Below are positions 34,627-43,766 of a stretch of 64,000 nucleotides of DNA, in pieces. The stretch spans positions 20,743 through 84,742 of the forward strand of contig CAJTMG010000011.1 of the NCBI GenBank assembly GCA_910577405.1, given 5' to 3'. The notes beneath the pieces were generated by a model that ran no database searches, had not been told where the DNA came from, and saw only the letters and a program-made list of their open reading frames with translations. A program made the translations under genes and the position numbers. This DNA comes from an uncultured Oscillibacter sp. Its GTDB lineage: Bacteria > Bacillota > Clostridia > Oscillospirales > Oscillospiraceae. Position 1 is the first letter of the stretch, and each line of letters opens with the position of its first letter.

Positions 34627-35964
34627 CTAATTTCCTCTGTGTTTTCGGGCGGCGGAGGACCCAAGGCCCAACTCAATGCGGTACTTCGCCACGGTGCGCC
34701 GCGCTACATGAACGCCCTCCGATTCCAGGAGCTGCACAAGCCGGGCGTCGCTGAAGGGCCGTGCGGGGTCCTCGTCCCGTATCAAGGTCAGAATGCGCTG
34801 CTTCACCGCCTGCCGGGAGGTGCCGCTGACGGGCAGACTGCAAAAGTACCGCAGCGGATAGGTCCCCTGACGGCATTGGAGGTACTTTCCCCGAACCGCC
34901 CTCGATACGGTGGAGGGATGCAGTTCCAGATTTCCAGCCAGCGCAGAGAGCGTCATAGGAGCCAGCGCGGAGGTCTCGCCGGTGAAAAAGGGCCGCTGGA
35001 CTTCCAATATCGCCTCCGCGCACCGCCGTAATGTTCCGCCACGGCGCTCCAGGCTGTCCAGAAGCCATTTTGCCTGCTGTAATTTCTGTTTCAGATAGCT
35101 TCTTGTGCCCTCTTCGTCGGATTCCTTTAACAATCGTACATAATAATCATTCACAGAAACCCGAGGCAGATAGTAGTCGTTCAGGATTACCTGCAATTTC
35201 CCTTCCAGCTCCGCTACAAAGATATCCGGCCGCACATATACTGTAACTTCCTCCGGCTGGAACGCTCTGCCGGGATGTGGGTCCAAAGCCGCAATCTCCA
35301 CCGCCGCCGCCTGCACGTCCTCCAACCCAAGACCACTCTTCTGCGCAATGGCCCCGTAGTGCTTCCGGCCCAGCTCCGTCAGGTAGTTCGCCGCAATCTC
35401 CCGCGCCGCCGGACTGCCCTTCTTCCGCGTCAGCTGCAGCAAAAGGCATTCCGAAAGACTCCGCGCCCCTACCCCCGCCGGGTCCAGTCCTTGGATAACC
35501 GTCAGCGCTTTGCCTATCAGCTTTTCCGGAATTTTCAGCTCCAGCAGGCTGTCTATGTCCTCCTGCACCAGATAGCCGTCCTCGTCTACCAGCTCCGCCA
35601 GATATTTCGTCAGGGCCAGCAGCGGCTTTGGAAGACCCTTCCGGGCAAGCTGGTCACGCAGAAATGCCGCCAGTCCCTCCAGCTCCCGGTCCGCACGGCC
35701 TGGCTCGCTGATCGTTCCGTCCTCGTGGGAAAACGTCGCCCGCTGCCCTAACCCGCCGTCTATCCAGCTCGCTTGACGGCGCAGCGCTTCATATGCCTGT
35801 TCCGGCGCGTCCGATTGGTCCAGCAGCGGGTTTTCCTCCGTCATCCGACCAATGTACTCCAGCAGCTCCTGGGAGGTCATTTGCAGCACTTCCATCGACT
35901 GCATCAGCTGCGGCGTCAGTTTCAGCTCCTGCCGCAGTTCGGTTTTCAACTGTACCAGACTCAT
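34627..35964 (-). CDS. rpoN: RNA polymerase sigma-54 factor RpoN (SigL)
   Basis: Alternative sigma factor that needs an ATP-driven activator to open promoters. The 445-residue protein has the Gln/Leu-rich activator-binding region I (ELKLTPQLMQSMEVLQM), the core-binding part in the middle, and the C-terminal DNA-binding domain with the helix-turn-helix LHPSTVSRAVRGKYLQ and the RpoN box ARRTVAKYR near the end. A sigma-54 activator gene lies upstream on the same strand across a hairpin-rich spacer, so the pair likely works together. Confidence 0.95.
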   Translation of the reverse strand: MSLVQLKTELRQELKLTPQLMQSMEVLQMTSQELLEYIGRMTEENPLLDQSDAPEQAYEALRRQASWIDGGLGQRATFSHEDGTISEPGRADRELEGLAAFLRDQLARKGLPKPLLALTKYLAELVDEDGYLVQEDIDSLLELKIPEKLIGKALTVIQGLDPAGVGARSLSECLLLQLTRKKGSPAAREIAANYLTELGRKHYGAIAQKSGLGLEDVQAAAVEIAALDPHPGRAFQPEEVTVYVRPDIFVAELEGKLQVILNDYYLPRVSVNDYYVRLLKESDEEGTRSYLKQKLQQAKWLLDSLERRGGTLRRCAEAILEVQRPFFTGETSALAPMTLSALAGNLELHPSTVSRAVRGKYLQCRQGTYPLRYFCSLPVSGTSRQAVKQRILTLIRDEDPARPFSDARLVQLLESEGVHVARRTVAKYRIELGLGSSAARKHRGN

Positions 35965-36068
35965 GGCAGTTTCCTTTCTTCCAGCGCCTTTTTCAGATGG
36001 CCTATGCAGATTTACAGGCCAATTCCCTCTGATTCAGACCAAAATCGCCTTGACCGCAACAGAAAGCG

Positions 36069-36119
36069 CTGACAGACGCACACGCTCCCAATAAACAGGG
36101 ATACGGGCGTTTCTGTCAG
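36069..36119. repeat. Hairpin element, divergent copy 1, upstream of rpoN
   Basis: CTGACAGA at 36069 pairs with TCTGTCAG ending at 36119, enclosing ACGCTCCC and GGGCGT arms. It shares the stem sequence of the two longer repeats to the right. Confidence 0.7.
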
Positions 36120-36136
36120 CTTCTCTCTCTATCATA

Positions 36137-36304
36137 CAAAATCTTTCTTTATTGCGGCAGGAAGCACGGACAGACACGCTCCCGAACACCAAAGGCGCGG
36201 GCGTTTCTGTCTGCTTTTCCTTTTCATGGACAAAAATCTTTCTTCACTGCGGCGGGAAGCACGGACAGACACGCTCCCGAACACCAAAGGCGCGGGCGTT
36301 TCTG
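36137..36304. repeat. Direct repeat (95-bp period) with hairpin, copies 2 and 3
   Basis: Near-identical segments lie at about 36137-36209 and 36232-36304. Each contains GACAGACACGCTCCCG, a short AACACCAAAGG loop, and CGGGCGTTTCTG, which form a long stem. Copy 2 continues into TGCTTTTCCTTTT, terminator-like on the plus strand. With 36069-36119 this makes three related hairpins in one intergenic region between rpoN and the sigma-54 activator. Confidence 0.85.
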
Positions 36305-36327
36305 CCGTCTTTCCTTTCCGCAGGGCC

Positions 36328-37737
36328 TTACTTTGTATACTTGGCGATCTTGCGGGCGGCGGTGGCCTGGGAAATGCCAAGCTCCTTTGCAACTGCCACG
36401 GTGGTTCCACAGCGCCGGTACGCGTCCCGGATGATCTGGCCCTCGTAGGCGTCCATGCGTTCTGCCAGCGTGCCGCCCTGATTCGGAATCGCTCTCTCCC
36501 CAATGTACTCCACCGGTAAATGCACCAGGTCCGCCACGGGGTCCTGCACCGTAATCACCAGACGTTCCATAAAATTCTCAAGCTGGCGGACGTTGCCGGG
36601 CCATTCGTACTGTTCCAGAAACGCCTGCAAACGGGGGCTCAGCGTCAGTTCCTTGCTGTACTCCTTGGAGAACCGGGCAAGAAACTGATGGGCCATAGGC
36701 AGGATGTCCTCCCGGCGCTGGCGCAGAGGGGGGATGTGTATCCGTATCACGTTCAGGCGGTAGAAGAGGTCTGAACGGAAGAGGCCCTTCTGCACGGCTT
36801 CCTCAAGATTCCGGTTCGTAGCCACCAGAAGACGGAAGTCCAGCTCTATCCGTTTGGTGCCGGACAGCCGTTCAATGGTCTTCTCCTGTATCAGCTGGAG
36901 CAGCTTGGACTGAATATGAGCCGGCAGTTCTCCGATTTCGTCCAGGAACAGCGTGCCTTTGTTGGCCAACTCGATTTTGCCGATCTTCCCCGCGGAGGAC
37001 GCTCCTGTGAACGCGCCCTTCTCGTAGCCAAACAGCTCGGATTCTATCAGATTTTCATGCAGCACGGCGCAGTTTACCTCAATAAACGGACCGTCCGCCC
37101 GGTTGCTCATGGCGTGGATGGCCTTGGCGACCGCGCTCTTGCCTACTCCCGTCTCGCCGGTTATCAGAATATTCGCCTTGGTGTTGGCCGTGTTCTGCAT
37201 CAGGGTATAGAGCCGCTGCATGGACGCGCTCTGAACTACCAGACTGGTTGAAGTGGCCCTGGCCCTCAGCTCCGCAATCTCCTCGGAGTAGTGCTGCAAG
37301 GAGTCCTGAAGATGACGGTAATTGCGCTGTATTACATTGATCTGCTCCATGGATACCGTGTTGAAGCAGACTGCGAATTTCAGCTCCCCAACGCTGTCAA
37401 ACAAGGGGATTCCTACCGTCATGACGTTTTTGTGAATATGATTGATGGTCTGGGTCGCCGTGATCTTTTTCTTTTGACGGATCACCTCCGCCGTTATGCA
37501 GGGGGAAAAGGTCCCGTCCGCCTCCAGCTCAAAGGCCGAACGCCCGACGATTGACCCGTGGGCAAACCCAAAATTCCGTTCGTAACTCTCGCTCACCCGG
37601 ATGATTGTCCCTTTCGCGTCGGAAAGCATCATATCGTCCGCAAGCACCAGATTGTTCTCCGGATTCACGATCTCAAACAGGCCCTGCAAGTTGATTCCAT
37701 CCTCGAACAGCTCCGCAAAATTCATCTCTCCACTCAA
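36328..37737 (-). CDS. Sigma-54-dependent transcriptional activator with PAS domain
   Basis: 469 residues. A PAS sensor domain (about 20-150, with VRVSESYERNFGFAHGS-like pattern near residue 50), a coiled linker, the AAA+ domain with Walker A TGETGVGKSAVAKAIH, the sigma-54 contact loop GYEKGAFTGASS, Walker B GTLFLDEIGELP and WPGNVRQLENF, and a C-terminal Fis-like helix-turn-helix (TTVAVAKELGISQATAARKI). The start is TTG at 37737, seven bases after GGAGG. Its ligand and target operon are not evident, and no clear sigma-54 promoter was found in the window. Confidence 0.94.
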   Translation of the reverse strand: MSGEMNFAELFEDGINLQGLFEIVNPENNLVLADDMMLSDAKGTIIRVSESYERNFGFAHGSIVGRSAFELEADGTFSPCITAEVIRQKKKITATQTINHIHKNVMTVGIPLFDSVGELKFAVCFNTVSMEQINVIQRNYRHLQDSLQHYSEEIAELRARATSTSLVVQSASMQRLYTLMQNTANTKANILITGETGVGKSAVAKAIHAMSNRADGPFIEVNCAVLHENLIESELFGYEKGAFTGASSAGKIGKIELANKGTLFLDEIGELPAHIQSKLLQLIQEKTIERLSGTKRIELDFRLLVATNRNLEEAVQKGLFRSDLFYRLNVIRIHIPPLRQRREDILPMAHQFLARFSKEYSKELTLSPRLQAFLEQYEWPGNVRQLENFMERLVITVQDPVADLVHLPVEYIGERAIPNQGGTLAERMDAYEGQIIRDAYRRCGTTVAVAKELGISQATAARKIAKYTK

Positions 37738-37836
37738 TCCCTCACCTCCGGAAGGCCGCCGTCACAGCACAAGAAAGGAACCGGAAACCCCTTCTCCACC
37801 GCTTATTCCTTTTCTCCTGTCTCTTCTCCGAAGCAA

Positions 37837-39450
37837 TCAGCCCCAGAGCGCCGACAGCATTGGAATGACCTGCTTCTTGCGGGACATAATCTTGGGCAGG
37901 AATGCCGCGTTCTGGTCGCCGGGAATGGCAAACGCCTGCCGGATAGTCTCCTCATCGCCGATAAAAAGAAGCTGAGTGCCCTCCAGAAGCACGTCCGTAA
38001 TCATGAAAATCACCGTGTTCAGGCCCCGCTCCTTCCGGATTTTCTTCATGCAGTCCATAAAATCGTCCTGCCGTTTCAAAAGACGGGCGGAATCCACCGT
38101 GGTGACCTGACTGACCGCCAAAATATGCCCCGCGATGTGAAATTCCTTGTAATCCGTCCCCAGTATCATCTCAACGGTCTTATCGTCGCTGCAGTTGGCA
38201 GAGAATATCGCGTGCCCGAGCTGGTCCAGGTCCACGTTGGCAATCCGGGCAAGACGGTTCGCCATGTCGATGTCCCGCTGCGTGCAGGTGGGCGACTTGA
38301 ACATGACGGTATCCGACACAATTGCCGCCGCCATCAGGCCCGCCATCTTCTCCGTGGGCATCAGTCCCTTTTCCTGATACATCTCCGCCACAATGGTATT
38401 GGTGCTCCCAACGGCCTCGTTCCGGACATGAATCGGGTTCTTCGTCTCAATGTCGGCAAGGCGGTGGTGGTCGATAATCTCCAATATCTCCGCCTGCTCC
38501 AGTCCCACCACCGACTGTGACTTCTCGTTATGATCCACCAGCACCACCTGTTTCCGCCTGGGCCGCAGGAGATGGAAGCGGGACAGCATTCCCACCACCT
38601 TCTCCTCTTCGTCCAGAATGGGATAGGCCCGGAAGCGGCTCTCCAGGACGGTATTCTGCACGTCGTCAATATAATCGTCCAGATGGAAGCAGACCATATC
38701 CTTGCTCTTGCAGATCCGTGAGATGGGCAGGGCGTGGAAAATCATCCGCAGGGCCTGGTATGCGTCGATGGGTGTGGAGATAATGCAGGTCTGTCCCGCC
38801 GCGGCAAGGGCTTCCGGCTCCACCTCCGCCTGGCAGACGATCACGCAGTTCACCTGGAGCGCAATGGCCCGGCGTATCATATCCGGCTGGTCCCCGCAGA
38901 CCACGATGCTGTCCGGCTTGGCAAAGAGCAGGTTCTCCCGGCTGACTGGGAGCGCGATGGTGACCTCGCCTTCAATGACCTCCCGGCTGCCGCTGCCCTC
39001 GTTGAGAATCTTGCCCTCCAGCACGGAAAGCAGATTGTAGACCGGAATGCCGTCCACCCGGGGGTTCCGGACGGAGGTCATATCATAGTTGGCCACGTCC
39101 CCGGCAGAAAGGGTGCCGTAGAGGGTGCCGTCCTCGTTGGCCACGGGAAGCACCGAAATTTTCCCCTTCTGCATGGCCTGCCAGCCCCGGCTGATGGTGG
39201 CCGACGCGGACAGGGTGGATACGGTGTCATAATCCAGATCACGGACCTGGGTGCGCACGTTCCGGATCAGGCGGGGCGGCTGGAATCCAAAGCGGTTCAG
39301 GACGATTTTTGTCTCGTCGCTGACCTCCCCCAGCCGCGCCGCCTGGTACTGCCGCTGACCCAGGGCGTTTTTCAGCGCCGCGTAAGCCATGGCGGATACG
39401 ATCGAGTCTGTATCAGGGTTCCGGTGTCCGGTGATATAAATCTCGTCCAT
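37837..39450 (-). CDS. Family II (Mn-dependent) inorganic pyrophosphatase with CBS and DRTGG domains
   Basis: Hydrolyses pyrophosphate; the regulatory domains bind adenine nucleotides. About 537 residues. The DHH catalytic part has GHRNPDTDSIVSAMAYA at the start, VVLVDHNE and EIIDHHRLAD in the second half, and the DHHA2 domain at the end, with the RKK motif in MSRKKQVIP. Inserted between are two CBS segments (about 70-125 and 255-300) flanking a DRTGG domain. I chose the ATG at 39450. Ap4A/AMP-type control is known for relatives. Confidence 0.92.
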   Translation of the reverse strand: MDEIYITGHRNPDTDSIVSAMAYAALKNALGQRQYQAARLGEVSDETKIVLNRFGFQPPRLIRNVRTQVRDLDYDTVSTLSASATISRGWQAMQKGKISVLPVANEDGTLYGTLSAGDVANYDMTSVRNPRVDGIPVYNLLSVLEGKILNEGSGSREVIEGEVTIALPVSRENLLFAKPDSIVVCGDQPDMIRRAIALQVNCVIVCQAEVEPEALAAAGQTCIISTPIDAYQALRMIFHALPISRICKSKDMVCFHLDDYIDDVQNTVLESRFRAYPILDEEEKVVGMLSRFHLLRPRRKQVVLVDHNEKSQSVVGLEQAEILEIIDHHRLADIETKNPIHVRNEAVGSTNTIVAEMYQEKGLMPTEKMAGLMAAAIVSDTVMFKSPTCTQRDIDMANRLARIANVDLDQLGHAIFSANCSDDKTVEMILGTDYKEFHIAGHILAVSQVTTVDSARLLKRQDDFMDCMKKIRKERGLNTVIFMITDVLLEGTQLLFIGDEETIRQAFAIPGDQNAAFLPKIMSRKKQVIPMLSALWG

Positions 39451-39574
39451 AGGTATCATTCCTTTCCGTCTTTGCTTTGACATCTCTATTATGCTTCAAA
39501 TCTTCCGTTCTGTCAATGATTCCCATGGAAAACCGCCGTTTTTTTAACACTTTCGAAAGGATCTCACAGGCCGA

Positions 39575-40186
39575 TCAGTTTGCCCGCAGAATGCCTCCGC
39601 CGTAGGGTGTCAGCTCCAGGCGGATGAAAAAGCCCTGGTCATGCTGGCACACCGGGCAGCTCTTCGGCGCTTGCAGGCCCTCCTGAATATGGCCGCAGTT
39701 CAGGCACATCCAGGCGCACTTCACGTCGGACACGAAAAGCTGTTCGTTCTCCAGAAGGTCCGCATAATAACGGAAGCGATTGCCGTGGGTCTGCTCAACA
39801 GCGGCGATCTGCTGGAAGCTGTTGGCGGCCTGGGCAAAGCCTTCCCGTCGGGCTGTTTCCGCAAAGCTCTTGTAGACGGGGTCGAACTCCTCATACTCGT
39901 TGTGCTGGGCCCGGCGGAGGAGCTGTTTCACGTCGTTGGTCACCTCTACCGGATAGGTGCCGTCCAGACGGATGGTGCTGCCGTCCAGCTCTTTCAGGTG
40001 GTTGAAGAAGATTTCCGCGTGCTCCTTCTCCTGATTGGCCGTGAAGGTAAAGACGGCTTCCAACACATGAAGTTGCTGCTTTCGGCATATCCCGGCCGCG
40101 AAGGTATAGCGGTTCCGGGCCTGGCTCTCTCCCGCAAAGGCCCGCATCAGATTTACCATTGTCTCGCTGTTTTTCAGTTCAGTCAT
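39575..40186 (-). CDS. rbr: Rubrerythrin
   Basis: Di-iron peroxidase that removes hydrogen peroxide in anaerobes. The 203-residue protein has the ferritin-like four-helix domain with ExxxxxxY (ESQARNRYTF), NQEKEHAEIFF and AAVEQTHGNRFRYYADLL, and a C-terminal rubredoxin-type iron site CLNCGH and CPVCQH. GGGAGGC precedes the start. It is a single-gene unit, and it points to an anaerobic host exposed to oxygen at times. Confidence 0.96.
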   Translation of the reverse strand: MTELKNSETMVNLMRAFAGESQARNRYTFAAGICRKQQLHVLEAVFTFTANQEKEHAEIFFNHLKELDGSTIRLDGTYPVEVTNDVKQLLRRAQHNEYEEFDPVYKSFAETARREGFAQAANSFQQIAAVEQTHGNRFRYYADLLENEQLFVSDVKCAWMCLNCGHIQEGLQAPKSCPVCQHDQGFFIRLELTPYGGGILRAN

Positions 40187-40269
40187 TGTTTCTGCCTCCC
40201 TTTTCGTACTCTGAATGCAGTCTTTGTCATTTTACGCCCTTCTATTCCCTTCCCTTTCCCGTAAAACAG

Positions 40270-40298
40270 CAAAAAACAGGAGAGGACAAAGCCCCTCC
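40270..40298 (-). terminator. Terminator of the walRK operon
   Basis: On the minus strand GGAGGGG (40292-40298) pairs with CCTCTCC (40279-40285), followed by TGTTTTTT. It lies about 35 bases beyond the YycH-like gene. Confidence 0.85.
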
Positions 40299-40331
40299 CG
40301 CTGAAAAATTTTCCCGCAAAGCCCAAGCCCG

Positions 40332-41576
40332 TCAATCCGCCAGCCAGTGGGGAGCACATTCAGTTCCGCTGTCCACGTAGCCAACGGCCAGCTCCACACC
40401 GGGGGTCTGGGACGCCACCGCGAGGGCCTGTTTCAGGGGCAGCAGCAGGGCCGTCTCTCCTGTTGACGCGTACTGCCGGAACCGCAGCGTCAGGGCTTCC
40501 ACGGACCGTCCGGAAAGGGTGGCCTCAGCCGCGCAGCCCCCGTCGGCATACCGCACCGGCACGCCCTGCATCTGACAGCCAAAGCGCAGGACCAGATTCT
40601 TCCCGTTCTCCCGGACCTCCTGCAAATACAGCGACGCCTCCCCGGGCGACAAGAGGCCATTCAGCAGCTTCGCCGTCCCCAGCACCGCTTCCTCCAGCGA
40701 CGGCGTTTCCCCAGAGGCTTCGATTTTCAGGCTTCCGTCGCCGCCGCTGTTGTAAAATACCGTGCGGTCCGGCCGGATGCGCAGAGTCTGGCTGCCGTCC
40801 GCGATCAGCTCCGTGCCGTTGGACTCCAGATACCGCGTCCGGACCCTGGGATTGAACCCTATGGCCGTCAAAAGCCCGTTGGTGTCCGGAAGCGCGTCCC
40901 CCGCCGTCAGCATGGGCAGCTCCGGCGGTTCCTTAGGTAGCAGCGAGCAGGGGGCCAGGTCCGCGCCGAAGTCCAGGGCAAAGACCGCGCCGCCCTGTTC
41001 GTATTCCCCCGCCGTCTGCTGAAGACTCTCCCTTGATGCCGCCGTCCCAGCCCGCAGGTAAATTTCACCGCCGTCCCAGAGATACAGGCTGACCCCGCCC
41101 CCAACGCCGGAGAGAATCAGCCGCCGGGCCGAAATGCTTTCCTCCGCTGCCCCGCCGCCGGTCAGCATGGACAGTACCGGCAGCGGAAGGGGAGACAGAA
41201 AATCATAGTAAATCGAAGGCGCTTCCAGAGCCGCGAGAAATTCCGCTTCCGTACACTCCGCGTAATCCCGCGCCGAACCAAGGGCCTCCGCAAGACAGCG
41301 CCCCAACGGGTCCGCAAACTCCCGGTCCCCGGTGGTCATGGCGGCGGAACCGTAGCGGCCATAGGAACCCGTCACCGCTACCCGTACCGGCGCGGCCAGC
41401 TCCCCGGGTTCCGCCGCCCCAGCCGTCTGCACCGCTCCCCCCAGCGCCGACGCTCCCCGGTCTACTCCCATGCTGTAGAGCTGCGTCTGGGTAAACAGCG
41501 CCGCCGCCGTCAGTGTCAGCAGGGTTATCAGCAGATTCTGGGCCAGATTCCGACGCCCCCGGCGCTGTTCATCCAT
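40332..41576 (-). CDS. YycH-like regulatory protein of the WalRK system
   Basis: 414 residues: one N-terminal membrane anchor (NLLITLLTLTAAALFTQTQL) and a large extracytoplasmic part of mixed beta structure with VRVAVTGSYGRYGSAAM, SIYYDFLSPLPLPVLSML and a C-terminal FRQYASTGETALLLPLKQAL. Position directly after walK and this topology match YycH, which damps WalK activity in Bacillus. Sequence identity within the family is low, so I lean on context. No separate YycI gene is seen. Confidence 0.65.
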   Translation of the reverse strand: MDEQRRGRRNLAQNLLITLLTLTAAALFTQTQLYSMGVDRGASALGGAVQTAGAAEPGELAAPVRVAVTGSYGRYGSAAMTTGDREFADPLGRCLAEALGSARDYAECTEAEFLAALEAPSIYYDFLSPLPLPVLSMLTGGGAAEESISARRLILSGVGGGVSLYLWDGGEIYLRAGTAASRESLQQTAGEYEQGGAVFALDFGADLAPCSLLPKEPPELPMLTAGDALPDTNGLLTAIGFNPRVRTRYLESNGTELIADGSQTLRIRPDRTVFYNSGGDGSLKIEASGETPSLEEAVLGTAKLLNGLLSPGEASLYLQEVRENGKNLVLRFGCQMQGVPVRYADGGCAAEATLSGRSVEALTLRFRQYASTGETALLLPLKQALAVASQTPGVELAVGYVDSGTECAPHWLAD

Positions 41577-41685
41577 AGCGTCACCCCCGTTTCAATCGAT
41601 TTTGCCTGATGGTTTTTTCTGTTCCTGAATTCCTCATTCATACCGTATAATCATTTCCGTCTCTGAGGCCGGCCCACGCAGTTCC

Positions 41686-43470
41686 CTAATTGTTCATAAT
41701 TGGAAGAGTAAGGCGGACTGTGGTTCCGGGGCCTTTGTGGGGCGCGATGGCGATGCTCCCGTTATGCCGCTGGACGATTTCCCGCGCGATGGACAGCCCC
41801 AGTCCCGTGCCGCCGGATTCCCTTGAGCGCGCCTTGTCTACCCGGTAGAAACGGTCGAAAATCCGCTCCTGGTCCTTCTCCGGAATGCCGATACCGTCGT
41901 CCCAGACCTCAACCCATACGCTGTTTTCGCCCGTTCCCGCCGTCACCTGTATATGCCCGCCGTCGGGAGTGTACTTGATGGCGTTGCCAAGGATATTCAT
42001 CATCACCTGCTCCAGACGGCTCCGGTCCCCTACAATCAGCGGAAGATGCTTTACGTCCCCGCAGGTCAGCTCATGGCCGTGCTGCTGGGCGCTGAGGGCA
42101 CTGGAACGCACCACGCTCTCAATGGCCTCCGAGATGGGGAAGCGGGACAGTACGAGCTCCGCCGCGCCGCGGTCCAAACGGGAAAGGGTCAGAAGGTCCT
42201 GGACAATATGGGTCATGCGGTCCGTCTCGTTAATAATGATGTCCAGAAAGCTGTCCGCCGTGTCTCTGGGAATGGCGTCCCCCGCGTCCCGCAAGGTTTC
42301 GGCGTAGCTGCGGACGTTGGTCAGGGGCGTCCGGAGTTCGTGGGAGACGTTGGCGACAAATTCCTTCCGGCGTTCCTCGTTGCGGTGCTGTTCTGTTACG
42401 TCGTGGAGCACAATCAGCACGCCGCCCCGCTCACGGTCCGAGAAGGGGGCCAGAAAGACCTCCAGCGTCTTCTCGCCTGCCAGCAGCTCCCCCTCCGCGA
42501 AGTTGGGCCGCTGAAGCTCCAGCATTTCCTGAAAGGGGAAGAGGGTCCCGAACAGCTCTTCATACGTGTTGGCGGGCGTGATGGTCTGCTGGAGCATCGT
42601 GTTGGCGGCAGGGTTGCAGTGCATCAGGAGGCCCTCATGGGTAAAGGCAACCACGCCGTCAGTCATATGAAGGAAGAGCGTATCCAGCTTGTTGCGTTCG
42701 TTCTCCACAGCGGCAATGGTGGCCTGCAATACGCCTGCCATCTCGTTGAAGGTCCCGGTCAGCACGCCAATCTCGTCGGTGGATTCTACGGGAAGGGCGC
42801 TGTCGAAATCCCCCGCGGCTACCTTTTCCGCGCCGGCCGTCAGCTTTTCGATGGGGCCTACCATGGTCTTTGACAGCAGGAAGCTCAGCAGGACCGAAAT
42901 CAGAAGCCCGATCACCAGCGCCTGCATAATAAGCTGGAAAAGCTGGCTGTTCAGTCCGGAAACGGTATCCCGGGTATCGACGATGTAGATAATAAAGGCA
43001 TTGTCCCCGCCGAAAATGGGAATGGCCGCGTCCATATAATCGGCGGTCACATCGCTGATATCCCCGACCCCTGTCTCGTCCCGTCTGAGAACCGCATTCC
43101 GGGCCGTCAGGAGATTCGGGCTCTGCTCCCTTGGCATGGCGGATTCGTCGGCGGAACCGGTGAGATAGGCCCCTGTTTCGCCGTCCAGAATGAAATAGTT
43201 CCGGGTCCGGTAGTCGATGCCCAGCTTGCCCGCCGTCAGGTCCAGCAGGTCCCGGATGCGCTCCGCGCCGTTGGCCTGGGCCGCTTCTCCCCGGACCGAG
43301 GAAACGAATTCCAACTGATCCGCACCAAAAACGCTGTTGATCTGTTCATAAAAGGTGTCGGTAAAGAAGCCCGACACGCTGATGGTCAGAAACGCCCCCA
43401 CTACCGCCATCAGAGACGTAATCAGCAGCAGCAGAATCAGCGTCAGTTTCATATGCAGGCTTCTGAACAC
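41686..43470 (-). CDS. walK: Sensor histidine kinase WalK-like
   Basis: 594 residues. Two membrane helices (about 8-30 and 175-198) enclose an extracytoplasmic sensor; then HAMP (MVGPIEKLTAGAEKVAAGDF), PAS (about 265-365), the HisKA box with the phospho-accepting His in FVANVSHELRTPLTNVRSYA, and the ATPase N, G1 and G2 boxes (NILGNAIKYTPDGG, DDGIGIPEKD, GGTGLGLSIA). This HAMP-PAS-HisKA order is that of WalK. The partner walR lies upstream. Its targets in Firmicutes are cell-wall hydrolases; a PhoR-type role is the alternative. Confidence 0.88.
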   Translation of the reverse strand: MFRSLHMKLTLILLLLITSLMAVVGAFLTISVSGFFTDTFYEQINSVFGADQLEFVSSVRGEAAQANGAERIRDLLDLTAGKLGIDYRTRNYFILDGETGAYLTGSADESAMPREQSPNLLTARNAVLRRDETGVGDISDVTADYMDAAIPIFGGDNAFIIYIVDTRDTVSGLNSQLFQLIMQALVIGLLISVLLSFLLSKTMVGPIEKLTAGAEKVAAGDFDSALPVESTDEIGVLTGTFNEMAGVLQATIAAVENERNKLDTLFLHMTDGVVAFTHEGLLMHCNPAANTMLQQTITPANTYEELFGTLFPFQEMLELQRPNFAEGELLAGEKTLEVFLAPFSDRERGGVLIVLHDVTEQHRNEERRKEFVANVSHELRTPLTNVRSYAETLRDAGDAIPRDTADSFLDIIINETDRMTHIVQDLLTLSRLDRGAAELVLSRFPISEAIESVVRSSALSAQQHGHELTCGDVKHLPLIVGDRSRLEQVMMNILGNAIKYTPDGGHIQVTAGTGENSVWVEVWDDGIGIPEKDQERIFDRFYRVDKARSRESGGTGLGLSIAREIVQRHNGSIAIAPHKGPGTTVRLTLPIMNN

Positions 43471-43530
43471 AACTGGTTGCCTCCCTCTTCCTTCGTCCCT
43501 TGCTTACGCCCTGGGTCCCCGCTTTCCTTG

Positions 43531-43680
43531 TCAGTCCTTCGCGTCCTCCAGTTCTTTCTTCCGGAGAAGTATCCAGTCCTCCGGGTCCAGACGGAATTTC
43601 CGGAACGCGTTGTTTGCTGTGTAGCCGTAAATCATCCGGTGTTCTCGGGTCCGCTTGTTCACGATCTCAAATTCCCACAT
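43531..43680 (-). CDS. Small basic protein between walR and walK (49 aa)
   Basis: A gene too short for most callers. The minus-strand ATG at 43680 follows GGGGAAG; the frame runs to TGA at 43531. The product begins MWEFEIVNKRTREHRMIYGY and continues TANNAFRKFRLDPEDWILLR, ending KKELEDAKD. It is highly charged with aromatic positions spaced as in a folded mini-domain, and has no signal peptide or membrane helix. I know no family for it. The setting inside the wal operon, good codon use and the ribosome site make it likely real. Confidence 0.7.
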   Translation of the reverse strand: MWEFEIVNKRTREHRMIYGYTANNAFRKFRLDPEDWILLRKKELEDAKD

Positions 43681-43766
43681 AACTTCCCCTTTCTCTCCCT
43701 TCTCTCACCCCTGTGTACATCGGATCTTCTGCCGGAAACCCCGTTTTCCTGCGGGAAGGACGGACT

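Noticed and set aside
36137..36304. Direct repeats considered as a CRISPR array
   Set aside because: Only two full copies, units over 70 bases, a spacer of about 22 bases and no cas genes nearby.
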